Origin: UMGS1601 sp900553335
GTDB taxonomy: Bacteria; Bacillota; Clostridia; Oscillospirales; Ruminococcaceae
Direction: 5' to 3'
DNA length: 62,835 bases
Assembly (NCBI GenBank): GCA_937920725.1
Contig: CALEUW010000038.1
Location: forward strand, 1 to 62,835
The notes beneath the pieces are model-generated. The model was not told where the DNA came from and made no database searches. It saw only the letters and a program-made list of their open reading frames with translations. The translations under genes were made by a program, and so were the position numbers. Below are positions 7,801-16,493 of this stretch, one piece after another (positions within the stretch are counted from its first letter, which is position 1; each line of letters starts with the position of its first letter).

Positions 7801-8253
7801 TTAGTTCAAATTGTCCTTTTTCTTTATATATTCTTCAAGAAAGCTTATGATTTCAAGCGCATCGTTTCTTGACAAGAACATAAATATAACACGTCCTCCA
7901 AAGGCGTTTATCGTAACAAAATTAAGCCCCGTAAACTGTGAAAGCGGAAATATTACCGAAGAAACATACTGTATAGACTCGAGCTTCATATACTGCTTTG
8001 TGAAAAAAAGCATTCCTGCTTGTTTCCTTATATCTTTAGGTCCTATCGTATATCTCGATGACTTAGCATAAATCGGAAGAAATATACAGCCGTACAAAAC
8101 TGTCACCGTCACAAAAAGTCCGATAACAAGCCACATGATAATAGGATAATCGGAAAGATAAACAAAGCTCAGATATGTGACAATAAGGGTAATCAAAATC
8201 ATCGCCAGTCTGATAAAGTTTATTGCCGCTTTGTTCATTTTATACGTTTTCAT
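7801..8253 (-). CDS. Bacterial PH-domain membrane protein, YdbS-like
   Basis: This 150-residue protein has two transmembrane segments close together (about 10-30 and 35-58) and one C-terminal bPH2 (DUF304) domain, with YTIGPKDIRKQAGMLF and TGLNFVTINAFGG. This is the layout of Bacillus YdbS, and the partner YdbT-like gene follows directly. The pair probably acts as a complex in the cytoplasmic membrane. The start ATG has AAGGAGAG ten bases upstream. It sits 36 bases after the dUTPase-like gene and may be co-transcribed with it. Confidence 0.82.
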   Translation of the reverse strand: MKTYKMNKAAINFIRLAMILITLIVTYLSFVYLSDYPIIMWLVIGLFVTVTVLYGCIFLPIYAKSSRYTIGPKDIRKQAGMLFFTKQYMKLESIQYVSSVIFPLSQFTGLNFVTINAFGGRVIFMFLSRNDALEIISFLEEYIKKKDNLN

Positions 8254-8289
8254 TTAAGCTTCGCTCTCCTTTAAGAAAAAGACGTCCCC

Positions 8290-8697
8290 TTAGTTTTTCT
8301 TTATATCTCCTGCTGTTAAGCTCGGAATAGATACACGGGTTACAACAAGCCTTGCGATTTTTTCTCCGTTACTTATCGTTCTCATAACCTTCGAGCCGTT
8401 CATTAACGCTACAGCTATCTCACCCTTATAGTCGCCTGCAATAACTCCTATGTTATTTGCAAGATAAATCTGCTTTTCAGTAACAAGTTCATTTGCAGGC
8501 ATAAGCAGCAAAGACAGATCAGGGAATTCTCTTTCTTTCATCTCGAAGGCTATAGCCGTTCTTATTATTTTAATATCTCCCGGAAACAGAACCTTATCCT
8601 CATCTAAATATGCGTAAAGCTCAAAAGCCGGTGCTTTTCCTTTAGATACTGTAGGGACCTTTGCGTCCTCTTTTACCTTTTTAAATACTAGCTTCAT
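8290..8697 (-). CDS. dUTPase-fold protein lacking catalytic residues
   Basis: The 135-residue sequence follows the trimeric dUTPase fold: APAFELYAY matches motif 1, NNIGVIAGDYKGEIAVALMN matches motif 3 and GEKIARLVV matches motif 4. Key residues are changed. The catalytic Asp of motif 3 (GVID) is Ala87. The RSG/SSG of motif 2 is replaced by MPANEL, the motif 1 Asp is Glu26, and the glycine-rich motif 5 that closes over the nucleotide is missing. So the fold is probably kept and the dUTP hydrolysis lost; a binding, regulatory or structural role is possible. AAGGAG supports the start. It lies between the U32 gene and the PH pair with no special context. Confidence 0.75.
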   Translation of the reverse strand: MKLVFKKVKEDAKVPTVSKGKAPAFELYAYLDEDKVLFPGDIKIIRTAIAFEMKEREFPDLSLLLMPANELVTEKQIYLANNIGVIAGDYKGEIAVALMNGSKVMRTISNGEKIARLVVTRVSIPSLTAGDIKKN

Positions 8698-8732
8698 AGT
8701 TTATACACTCCTTAAACAAATTCCGAATTTAA

Positions 8733-8753
8733 TTGTCCATTATCAACTGTCAA
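8733..8753. repeat. Heptamer repeat unit (three copies)
   Basis: TTGTCCA, TTATCAA and CTGTCAA stand in tandem between the U32 gene stop and the dUTPase-like gene, preceded by ATTCCGAATTT. The same heptamer family recurs at 15486, 17272, 24849, 52365, 60576 and 60965. Confidence 0.7.
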
Positions 8754-10790
8754 TTAATCTATTCCTCTATAATAAAGCCCTCTTGTGAACTCGCCTATAG
8801 GCTTGCTGCCAGAGAAATATGCATCTATTATCTTCTTTGCGCTGTCTGCATCCTCACTTGTAAGCATTATGGTTTTAAAGTCAGCATTTTTAATATCCTT
8901 ATCTAAAAGATAAAGGACCTCTGAATTTAAAAGCTCGAAATACCCCTTTCCCTTGTGGCAGCTTACCCTAAACGCTTTTCCCACTCTGTCGTATATTTTT
9001 TTGTTACAGCCCTTGCAGCTTCCGGTTTTAGCTTTTATCGGGCAGTTTCTAAAAAGCATAAGCGGAAGATATCCGTAAACTATAATTCCCGTTTTTATAG
9101 GGCGATTCAAATCGCTTATCTTTCTTTCCTTTAGCTCAAAAGAAAGCTCAGCATCAGCTGCTCCCATTTCGCTTATCTTTTCTAAAGAATCCGAGTTTGT
9201 AATGTTCATACCAAATCCGGCATGGATAACTCCCTTATCTCTTAAAAACTCAAAGTGTGCAATATTTTGTGCAAGAAAGTGCGTTATACCAATTTCCTTC
9301 ACCCGATCTATCTGCGCCTTTACCGTTTGCTCGTCGGTCATAAATCTGTCAAGACTTAAACAAAGCTTCTCTTTTTTTATATCCGTCTTTAAAATTTCCG
9401 AAAACGGAAGCGAGATAAGCTCCGCTTTGTCTGTGTCGATTTTTTCAAGCTGATCTGCCTTTTGCGCCCTTATTCTAAGCGTTGCAGCAGACAAAAAACT
9501 GCTGCCGCTCGGTTTTAACGGCTTAATTATTTTATAGTCTTTTATAACGGTGTTTTTCTCGTACCTTTTTTTATCGAGCCTTTCTACCGCTGCCCTCCTG
9601 AGCGAATTTATTTGAGAAACGGGGATATAAACATCCTCATCAATATCGCTTTTTACTTCATGCAGAGTGTAAATTGTATCTTTGAGCTTAATGAGCTGTC
9701 TTTTAATTATATCATCATTCATTGCTCGGTTTTTGGCGATATCGGGAATATTACCGTAAACCTGAGCGCTGACTCCGTCACTGTCGGTTACGGAAAGAGA
9801 AATTTTTTCTCCGCTCTTTGCCTTAATATAAAATACTATCTCCGAGCGTTTAAACGGCGACCTATATTCATTTCGTATTCCGCTGAATGTATCTTTCGCT
9901 GACAGCACGTCCTGCTTTTGACGAAAGCCAAACATACTGCCGTCTACTTTATCATCAATATAACCGTTTGTAAATCCGCTTCTTGAAAAAACATCCTGCA
10001 AAAGCTGTTTGTTGAAATTCCCTTTGCTAAGAGCATTTTTACACTCTCTCGTTGCCGCCGCAACATATTCGGGGCGCTTCATTCGTCCCTCTATTTTAAA
10101 TGAAACAACTCCTGCCTCATCGAGCTTCCTTATTCTCTCCAATGCACACAGATCCTTAAGCGAAAGTGCATACTCGCCGTTTTTCTTTTCCTTTACACTG
10201 AAAGGAAGTCTGCACGCACCTGCACAAAGACCTCTGTTCGCGCTTCTTGATCCGAGCATTGCAGAAAGATAGCATTGCCCCGAAACAGACATACAAAGCG
10301 CACCGTGAACAAAGATCTCTGTTTCGATCCCTGTTTTTACGATTTCTTTTATTGTTTCAAGTGAGCATTCCCTCGATAAAACGACTCTACTGAATCCAAG
10401 CTTCTGTGCTTTTATTGCACCCAACGGCGAATGAATTGTCATTTGTGTAGACGCATGAAGAGGCATATCGGGAATACATTTCTTTGCTAAGCTAAGAACT
10501 CCCAAATCCTGAACAATAATTCCGTCAACTCCGACAGCGCCTGAAAACTCAAGCTCCTTTAAAACCGCACTCTGCTCATCGTCAAAGAAAACGGTGTTTA
10601 TAGCCTGATATATTTTTACGCCCCTTTTATGACATTCAAAAACAGCATCACAAATTTCATCTCTTGTAAAGTTTGCGGCATTATGTCTTGCAGAAAAATG
10701 CTCCGAACCAAAATATACAGCGTCCGCTCCGCTGTCAAGGGCAGCCATCAGCGACTCAAAGCTGCCGGCAGGGGATAATATCTCACTCAT
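8754..10790 (-). CDS. U32-family protein with DUF3656-like region, RlhA-like
   Basis: This 678-residue cytoplasmic protein has the U32 'peptidase' TIM-barrel in its first 310 residues and the family signature EIFVHGALCMSVSGQC (Cys166, Cys173), followed by Cys189 and Cys193. Four such cysteines bind an iron-sulfur cluster in characterised U32 proteins. The long C-terminal extension matches the layout of E. coli RlhA (hydroxylation of a 23S rRNA cytidine, prephenate-dependent) more than the shorter TrhP tRNA hydroxylase. So the likely work is RNA hydroxylation rather than proteolysis, but that is family inference. Its ATG overlaps the zapA stop (TAATG), showing translational coupling. Confidence 0.82.
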   Translation of the reverse strand: MSEILSPAGSFESLMAALDSGADAVYFGSEHFSARHNAANFTRDEICDAVFECHKRGVKIYQAINTVFFDDEQSAVLKELEFSGAVGVDGIIVQDLGVLSLAKKCIPDMPLHASTQMTIHSPLGAIKAQKLGFSRVVLSRECSLETIKEIVKTGIETEIFVHGALCMSVSGQCYLSAMLGSRSANRGLCAGACRLPFSVKEKKNGEYALSLKDLCALERIRKLDEAGVVSFKIEGRMKRPEYVAAATRECKNALSKGNFNKQLLQDVFSRSGFTNGYIDDKVDGSMFGFRQKQDVLSAKDTFSGIRNEYRSPFKRSEIVFYIKAKSGEKISLSVTDSDGVSAQVYGNIPDIAKNRAMNDDIIKRQLIKLKDTIYTLHEVKSDIDEDVYIPVSQINSLRRAAVERLDKKRYEKNTVIKDYKIIKPLKPSGSSFLSAATLRIRAQKADQLEKIDTDKAELISLPFSEILKTDIKKEKLCLSLDRFMTDEQTVKAQIDRVKEIGITHFLAQNIAHFEFLRDKGVIHAGFGMNITNSDSLEKISEMGAADAELSFELKERKISDLNRPIKTGIIVYGYLPLMLFRNCPIKAKTGSCKGCNKKIYDRVGKAFRVSCHKGKGYFELLNSEVLYLLDKDIKNADFKTIMLTSEDADSAKKIIDAYFSGSKPIGEFTRGLYYRGID

Positions 10791-11254
10791 TATTTAAAAA
10801 ACGAAGTCTGTCCGTTTTTAGACATATCAGCAGCTGATGCTTGCTCTTTTCCGTCATGCTTCGGATTTACAAACACATTGCTCTGCGGCTGCTTTTGAAA
10901 CGGCTTTACATGAGTCGCATTACACTTTTGCTCAAGCTCCGTTATTCTTTTTTGAAGTTTCGCAATTTCATTGTCTTTTTCAACAATCTCCTGTCTTGCC
11001 TTTGATACGTCATCGGCATAGGACTTTATTTGCTGACGAATGTTTTTAGCGCTCTCTTCGCTTCTTACCGCCTTGTCAAGACAGTCAAGCGATACCAAAA
11101 CCGCTGCATCGGAAAGAGTCATGTTTCCGACTCCCAAAACGATTTCGGAAAGCTTCTCGTTCAGTCTGTCAGCAAGCGCCTGCGTGTATTCAAGCGTTTC
11201 GTTTGTTGTAATATTAAGGTCTTTGTTAAATATCTTTATTTTATAGGTATTCAT
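10790..11254 (-). CDS. zapA: Cell-division protein ZapA
   Basis: ZapA binds and bundles FtsZ at the division ring. The 154-residue product begins MNTYKIKIFNKDLNI, the usual ZapA beta-strand start, has the N-terminal domain in residues 1-65 (YTQALADRLNEKLSEI, LSDAAVLVSLDCLD), then a coiled coil of about 70-117 rich in E, K and Q, and a low-complexity tail. Typical ZapA is about 90-110 residues, so the tail is long. The start at 11254 is chosen because GGGAGAGGATG lies upstream; the longer frame to 11356 runs through a terminator region. It is coupled to the U32 gene, a pairing seen in many Clostridia. Confidence 0.87.
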   Translation of the reverse strand: MNTYKIKIFNKDLNITTNETLEYTQALADRLNEKLSEIVLGVGNMTLSDAAVLVSLDCLDKAVRSEESAKNIRQQIKSYADDVSKARQEIVEKDNEIAKLQKRITELEQKCNATHVKPFQKQPQSNVFVNPKHDGKEQASAADMSKNGQTSFFK

Positions 11255-11357
11255 AAAACATCCTCTCCCTTTATGAATCATGTTACAACCCAAGACATTG
11301 TACCACAATATCACAAAAAAGTAAAGCATCAGCTTAATATCAAAAACTCTATGCAAA

Positions 11358-11387
11358 AATCCCCTGTGCCTTTTTGCACAGGGGATT
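11358..11387 (-). terminator. Terminator of the GH42 operon
   Basis: A perfect 12-bp hairpin (11358-11369 with 11376-11387) is followed on the minus strand by TTTTT, 16 bases after the second GH42 gene. Confidence 0.87.
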
Positions 11388-11402
11388 ATTACCGAACATC
11401 TC

Positions 11403-13343
11403 TTAAGCTCTTTGTATCTTCATTTCAAAGGGCTTGAGCGTCAAGGTTTTGCCGAAAAGTTCAAAAGATTTTTCCTTATCGGTGTTATTAAAGATAAACC
11501 ATACCTTTTTGTTTTGTGATTCCCTGGTCGTTATCTCGATTCCATCGGGAATGCCCTCTATAAAGTCCACGCCCGAAAGCTCTAGCGCCTCTTTGACTAT
11601 TTTTTGATAAAGCTTCTTTTCGCCGACTGTCCCTATATAAAAAGCTGTCCCTTTTTTGACATTATTTTTTGCAGCAGCACATTTTCCTTTAAAATAATCC
11701 CCGTCATAAAAGGCGATAGGTTCGGCTGTTTCAGGATTTATAATATCGCACCATTGCTTGGCCTTAAAAACCTCACCGTCTGCGAACCGAATATCTACGC
11801 TGTCATAGCCTATAGGATCATATTCCTCCACACTTGCACCGACAAGCGTTCTGAATACTGTCGGAAGCGGTGACATGATACAGTTGTTATGATTGTCCTT
11901 AACCCCGCACCTGTTAGTTAAAATTACGCTTGCTCCGTTTTCTGCCGCCGCATAAAGCCTTTTTGCTACAAACTCATCTGCGACATAAAGCTCCGGTGCG
12001 GCAATTACCTTATATCCTTCAAACGAATCTTTTTCACTTACTATATCAACGTTTACGCCTAGTTTTAAAAAAGCGTTATGCAATAGCTTTAATTGCTCAA
12101 GATAATACATTGTATCCGTCTGCGGCTGAATTTTAAATGCATATTCGCTGTCGGCCGAGTAGAGTATAGCAACCTCCGACTTTATTTCAGACCCCCTTAA
12201 ATCCTCAAGCGCTTTTGCTGTCTTACAAAGCTCCTTAAACTCAAAAAAACGCCTTGAAGGAACATTTGAGTGATCAATCAGTCCGTGCCAGTGCATTTCC
12301 GCTCCGCCTACCGCTGTTCTCCAACGAAAATGAACTACCGTGTCCGCTCCGTGTGCGAACGCCTGCAAGGAATAACCGTTTATCATGCCGGGTGACGGCA
12401 TTCGGCTCATTGGCGCCCAGCTTCCCATTCCTCCGCTTAACTGTTCCATTACCCAAAAGTTTTGCTTTTTTATCCCTCTCATAAGGTCGAGGTGAAAGGC
12501 ATGAGAATAGCATTCTTCAGGATTTTCAGGAAGCTTGGTTGTCGGGTAATTGTCATAGGATACAAAATCAAGCTCTGAAAACTCCCTGTAAAAATCAATC
12601 ATCTTTTCACAAAACCATGTGTTCGTAGTAATTTTTACATCAGGGCAGTTTTTCCTTATTATATCTCGCTGACGCTTAATGTATTCAATTGCATCATCGG
12701 ACGCAAACCTGTTAAAATCAAGCATATATGCCGGATTAAACCAAGCGTAATTATAGCTTCCAAACGGCGGATTCACTTGATTCCATGACGAATACTCTCC
12801 GCTCCAAACGTTGTTTTTATAGGCCTTGTTTATATTCTCAAGGGTTTGGTATTTTTCCTTAAGCCATTCACGGTAACGTCCTGTACAAGTTTCACAAAAG
12901 CAGAAATTTGCTTCAAGCTCGTTGTCTATCTGCCATGCGACCACCGCTTTGTTGTCCTTATACCTGCTTGTCAAAAGATCGACAATTCTATCCGCCAGTC
13001 TTAAAAAATCCGGATCATTATAACAACGGTGTCCTCTTATTCCTATTGCGATTTTCCTGCCGTCACGTCCGGTCTGCACTGCGTTCGGATATTTTTCATA
13101 CAACCAAAGAGGGGGACAGTTTGTAGGAGTGCAAAGCACAACCTCAATACCCTTTGAAGAAAAAAGCTCTATAACCTCGTCAAGCCAAGAAAAATCAAAC
13201 TCTCCCTCTCTCGGCTCAAGTCTGCTCCATGCAAACTCCGCAAGACGCACAACCGAAACGCCTGTTTTTTTCATTAAAGATGCGTCCTCTTCCCACAACG
13301 CTTTATCCCAATGCTCAGGGTAATAATCAACTCCTATTTTCAT
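11403..13343 (-). CDS. GH42 beta-galactosidase (second of tandem pair)
   Basis: This 646-residue cytoplasmic glycosidase hydrolyses terminal beta-galactosides taken into the cell. Residues 1-380 form the GH42 barrel, with acid/base Glu142 in QIDNELE and nucleophile Glu300 in WVMEQLSG. The zinc cysteines of the family are complete (Cys107, Cys148, Cys150, Cys153). A trimerisation/glutamine-amidotransferase-like domain (about 385-580) and a small C-terminal beta domain follow. Its ATG overlaps the stop of the upstream GH42 gene by four bases, so the two are translated together. No signal peptide is present. The two paralogues differ widely, so separate substrates are likely. No transporter or regulator lies beside them. 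Confidence 0.93.
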   Translation of the reverse strand: MKIGVDYYPEHWDKALWEEDASLMKKTGVSVVRLAEFAWSRLEPREGEFDFSWLDEVIELFSSKGIEVVLCTPTNCPPLWLYEKYPNAVQTGRDGRKIAIGIRGHRCYNDPDFLRLADRIVDLLTSRYKDNKAVVAWQIDNELEANFCFCETCTGRYREWLKEKYQTLENINKAYKNNVWSGEYSSWNQVNPPFGSYNYAWFNPAYMLDFNRFASDDAIEYIKRQRDIIRKNCPDVKITTNTWFCEKMIDFYREFSELDFVSYDNYPTTKLPENPEECYSHAFHLDLMRGIKKQNFWVMEQLSGGMGSWAPMSRMPSPGMINGYSLQAFAHGADTVVHFRWRTAVGGAEMHWHGLIDHSNVPSRRFFEFKELCKTAKALEDLRGSEIKSEVAILYSADSEYAFKIQPQTDTMYYLEQLKLLHNAFLKLGVNVDIVSEKDSFEGYKVIAAPELYVADEFVAKRLYAAAENGASVILTNRCGVKDNHNNCIMSPLPTVFRTLVGASVEEYDPIGYDSVDIRFADGEVFKAKQWCDIINPETAEPIAFYDGDYFKGKCAAAKNNVKKGTAFYIGTVGEKKLYQKIVKEALELSGVDFIEGIPDGIEITTRESQNKKVWFIFNNTDKEKSFELFGKTLTLKPFEMKIQRA

Positions 13344-15397
13344 AGCTGTTCCTCATCATCAGGTGTTATTATTCTTGCTGAAAATCCGCCTGCTTCAAGA
13401 GTTCCGTTTAAAATCTCTCCGTTCAAAACATCTTTATATTGCTTATCAAGAGCAAGCGTTTTCTTATGCTCATCAAAGTTTTGTACAAAGATTATTTTTT
13501 TGCCCGACTTTTCTCTGTAGGTTACGCTCACACCCTTTGGAATTTCGGTGTTCATTGCTCGTTCAAGTTCCGCTTCGTCAGCAAGATATGCAAAAAAGTC
13601 ATCATAAAAGTCCTGATGAGCTGTCGCTGCAAGGTGATAAGCCGTACCGCCAAAGTACTTATTTTTTGTAAGAGCAGGCGAACCCTTGTAAAAATCGTTT
13701 TGATAAACCGCAAGCACCTCGCAGGTTGTAGGATGAAGTATCTCGCAAAGCTCATAAAGCTTATATTCTTTTTCCTGCCATGTCATACCGTTTTCTTCGC
13801 TGTCATAAAGGCTGTCAGTTTCTTCAACCCACATTCCCAAGACGTCCGAGAGCTTTTCCTCTGTGTCCTCTCCCATAAAGCAAAGATCGGTTTCATCGGC
13901 AACTCCGCTGAAAGCAGTTGTAACAAGCGTTCCGCCGTTTTTAACAAAACGTCTTAGCTTTTCAGCGATATTTCCTCTGAACATATAAAGCATAGGTGCG
14001 ATAACAAGGCTGTATTTATCAAAATCAAATTCGCTGTCAACAATGTCTACACCTATTCCGTTTTTCCAGAAATAGTTGTAGCACTTTTGAAGAACACCGA
14101 AATAATCAAGTCCTGCGTTTCTCGGCCCTTGACATTTATCAAGCGCCCATTTGCTTTCTACGTCAAATATTATCGCTGCCTTTGCAGGATTATCGCTCGA
14201 ATAAACTGTATCGGAAAGCTTCTTTATCATCCCGCCGACCTTTGAAACCTCTTTAAACACTCTTGTGTTCTCCGACGACGCATGCGAAATAACCGCAGAA
14301 TGAAACTTCTCGGCGCTTCCTCTGCTTTGCCTTAACTGGAAGTACTGAACCGAATCTGCTCCGTGCGCTATTGCATTTACAGCGGAAAGCATATGCATTC
14401 CCGGCTTTTTAAGCTTGCTTATCTGACGCCAATTTGTAGTCGATGGAGTGCATTCCATAAGCAAATACGGACGCTGTTTAACCGAGCGCATCATATCGTG
14501 CGAAAGGCTTTCGTTTCTCGCCATTATTTCATTTGCTCCGGGCAGGTGCCATTCGGGATAGCTGTCCCACGAAACTATATCAATCTCCCTGCCAATTTTG
14601 TAATAATCAAGTCCGTACACATAAATTCCCATCAGGTTAGCGGTTACGGGAATATCGGGATTTACCGCCTTTACCGCAGATATTTCCTCTTTCATGAAAT
14701 CTATCGTCTGATGAGTCACAAATCTTTTCCAGTCAAGATCAAGTCCATGCACTGATGTTTCGCCTATCCAGCTCGGGCTGTGAATCTGTTCCCAAGAGGT
14801 ATAGGTATGCGACCAAAAGTGCGCCCACCAAGCATGGTTTAAGTTATCAAGCGTTTTGTACTTTTCCTTTACCCACTCTCTGAATGCTTTCTGGCAAAGC
14901 TCGCAATGACACTCTCCGCCAAACTCGTTGGAAATATGCCACAATATAACCGCAGGATTGTTTGCATATCTCTCGGCAAGCTTAGTATCTATGATTTTTA
15001 CTCTCTCACGGTATGCCTTTGAAGTATAGCAATGGTTATGACGATGTCCATAAATATTTCTTTGTCCGGTTTCTCCTACCCTTAAAACCTCCGGGTATTC
15101 CTCAGCAAGCCACTGCGGGCGGGAACCTGACGGTGTTGCCAAAACAGTATAAATTCCGTTTTCGTAAAGATTATCAATTATTTCGTCCAGCCACTCGAAA
15201 GTGAATTTATCCTTCTTTGGTTCTAAATTTGCCCACGAAAATATACCTAAGCTGACGCAATTTATTCCTGCCTTTTTAAACAGCTCAATGTCCTGCTTCA
15301 AAACTTCCGGATATTTCAGCCATTGCTCAGGGTTATAATCTCCTCCGTGAAGCATATGAGGAAACCTTGGTGTTGCCGGTGAAAATTTATTTTCCAT
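13340..15397 (-). CDS. GH42 beta-galactosidase (first of tandem pair)
   Basis: This is a 685-residue GH42 enzyme with acid/base Glu158 in WHISNEFGG, nucleophile Glu315 in LLMECTPS and the zinc cysteines Cys123, Cys163, Cys165 and Cys168. Domain order is barrel, amidotransferase-like trimer domain, C-terminal beta domain. It has no signal peptide. The start at 15397 (MENKFSP) is chosen over 15415 because AAGGAG stands seven bases upstream of it. It is the first gene of a two-gene operon that ends at 11403, with a leader of about 220 bases carrying inverted repeats. GH42 enzymes of gut bacteria usually act on galacto-oligosaccharides or galactan fragments. Confidence 0.93.
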   Translation of the reverse strand: MENKFSPATPRFPHMLHGGDYNPEQWLKYPEVLKQDIELFKKAGINCVSLGIFSWANLEPKKDKFTFEWLDEIIDNLYENGIYTVLATPSGSRPQWLAEEYPEVLRVGETGQRNIYGHRHNHCYTSKAYRERVKIIDTKLAERYANNPAVILWHISNEFGGECHCELCQKAFREWVKEKYKTLDNLNHAWWAHFWSHTYTSWEQIHSPSWIGETSVHGLDLDWKRFVTHQTIDFMKEEISAVKAVNPDIPVTANLMGIYVYGLDYYKIGREIDIVSWDSYPEWHLPGANEIMARNESLSHDMMRSVKQRPYLLMECTPSTTNWRQISKLKKPGMHMLSAVNAIAHGADSVQYFQLRQSRGSAEKFHSAVISHASSENTRVFKEVSKVGGMIKKLSDTVYSSDNPAKAAIIFDVESKWALDKCQGPRNAGLDYFGVLQKCYNYFWKNGIGVDIVDSEFDFDKYSLVIAPMLYMFRGNIAEKLRRFVKNGGTLVTTAFSGVADETDLCFMGEDTEEKLSDVLGMWVEETDSLYDSEENGMTWQEKEYKLYELCEILHPTTCEVLAVYQNDFYKGSPALTKNKYFGGTAYHLAATAHQDFYDDFFAYLADEAELERAMNTEIPKGVSVTYREKSGKKIIFVQNFDEHKKTLALDKQYKDVLNGEILNGTLEAGGFSARIITPDDEEQL

Positions 15398-15485
15398 AAC
15401 TCGCTCCTTTTCCAATTCGGAATTATAAATGCGGAATTCAAAGATTATTACTAACCTTAATCCAAATTCCGCTTTCCAAATTCAA

Positions 15486-15499
15486 TTGTCAATTATCGG
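15486..15499. repeat. Heptamer repeat with GGAATT flanks
   Basis: TTGTCAA and TTATCGG stand in tandem, flanked by AATTCGGAATT and GCGGAATTC-type sequence at 15412-15470. The same combination of heptamers and GGAATT words is seen near 8733 and 17272. Confidence 0.6.
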
Positions 15500-15511
15500 C
15501 AAGTTTATCTC

Positions 15512-15532
15512 TTAACTAAATTAACTTGTTAA
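15512..15532. promoter_or_regulatory. Possible operator in the GH42 leader
   Basis: The palindrome TTAACTTGTTAA (15521-15532) stands next to a further TTAACT (15512-15517). It lies within the transcribed leader, between the promoter at 15626-15653 and the first GH42 gene, and could bind a sugar-responsive regulator. No regulator gene is adjacent. Confidence 0.35.
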
Positions 15533-15625
15533 AGTTTTGGGCATAAAACAGCCGATTTTTTACTTTAATTACACAATTTGTTTGGGCTTACTGATTTTCT
15601 GCTGCCAAAGTGTTGCCACGCATTT

Positions 15626-15653
15626 ATTATAGCAAATCCTCACAGATTGACAA
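15626..15653 (-). promoter_or_regulatory. GH42 operon promoter
   Basis: TTGTCA (15653-15648), 16 bases, TATAAT (15631-15626) on the minus strand. The rest of the 410-base gap between the GH42 and GrpB genes holds the repeat and palindrome listed separately, plus an imperfect hairpin formed by ACGCAATAG (15671) and CTATTGCGT (15724) without a T run. I see no gene in it. Confidence 0.65.
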
Positions 15654-15807
15654 CTTATTTTTGAAATGTTACGCAATAGAAGCCCATTTTCGGGACGATA
15701 GGCATAAAATACTACCTATGCGCCTATTGCGTTTGGAATAGCTTGAAATATAAGGCTTCCAAAGTACCAAAAGCGTAACACCTGATACCTTAATAAACTG
15801 AAAGTTA

Positions 15808-16374
15808 TTAATATCTTCCTGCATAAACTCTTTTAGCTTCAGATGTCCATTTTCTAATAAACTCTGTTTTTGCGTTAGTATAAGCATCTCTATTATGTTC
15901 AAACAACTTCCACAATTGCAATTTCATCGTTTCATATTCCTTGGCTGTTTGTGCATGTTCATTCAAATAATCTCTAAAATACAATTCATCATTGTCTCCA
16001 GTATAGCGAAGGTGTATATGATAAACTTTGTCTGCAAATCCGTCTTTTGTATATCCGCGATTAAACGATATTCTATGCATCTCTGTTGACATACAAATAA
16101 AGCCATTCTTTTCAATTACCTTTGCGGTATTTTGAATATCGGAATCCTTTGATACTTCAATCAGTACATCAACAATATCTTTTGCCCATATCCCAGATAT
16201 AGCAGTACTTCCAATATGACTAATTCTCTCAATCGAGCACTCAAACAATATGTTTTTTAAGAAAGATTCTATTTCATCATAAAATATATTCCATTTATCA
16301 TTATGTGCCACAAGGGATATGGGAAACAATTCCCATAATTCTTCTATAGACATTTCCGATAGTTCTTTTCCCAT
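15808..16374 (-). CDS. GrpB-family (UPF0157) nucleotidyltransferase-fold protein
   Basis: This 188-residue protein has the GrpB core: ISHIGSTAISGIWAKDIVDVLIEV (about residues 53-76, split here by its conserved GST and KDIVD parts), the pattern of the nucleotidyltransferase superfamily in which GS and the D-x-D-like acid pair hold the metal. The C-terminal half carries YHIHLRY and FRDYLNEH, which are also typical. The biochemical role of the family is not established. The ATG at 16374 is taken because GAGGAAAG precedes it; TTG at 16380 is the alternative. Its codon use and isolated position suggest an accessory gene. Downstream is the HAD remnant on the other side and the repeat-rich GH42 promoter region. 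Confidence 0.83.
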   Translation of the reverse strand: MGKELSEMSIEELWELFPISLVAHNDKWNIFYDEIESFLKNILFECSIERISHIGSTAISGIWAKDIVDVLIEVSKDSDIQNTAKVIEKNGFICMSTEMHRISFNRGYTKDGFADKVYHIHLRYTGDNDELYFRDYLNEHAQTAKEYETMKLQLWKLFEHNRDAYTNAKTEFIRKWTSEAKRVYAGRY

Positions 16375-16493
16375 TTCCAACTTTCCTCAATCATATTCTT
16401 GCTAACGCATTCTGACACCAGTTAAACAATACAGAAAAGGCTACATCAAAATCATATCAAGCATAAATCAGACTCCCGCATTACTTATCATGC

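Noticed and set aside
12274..12513. Frames inside the GH42 and other enzyme genes, on either strand
   Set aside because: They are reading-frame shadows of well-supported genes.
15669..15902. Frame of 77 codons overlapping the GrpB gene end
   Set aside because: It overlaps the GrpB gene out of frame, lacks a ribosome-binding site and has no recognisable domain.
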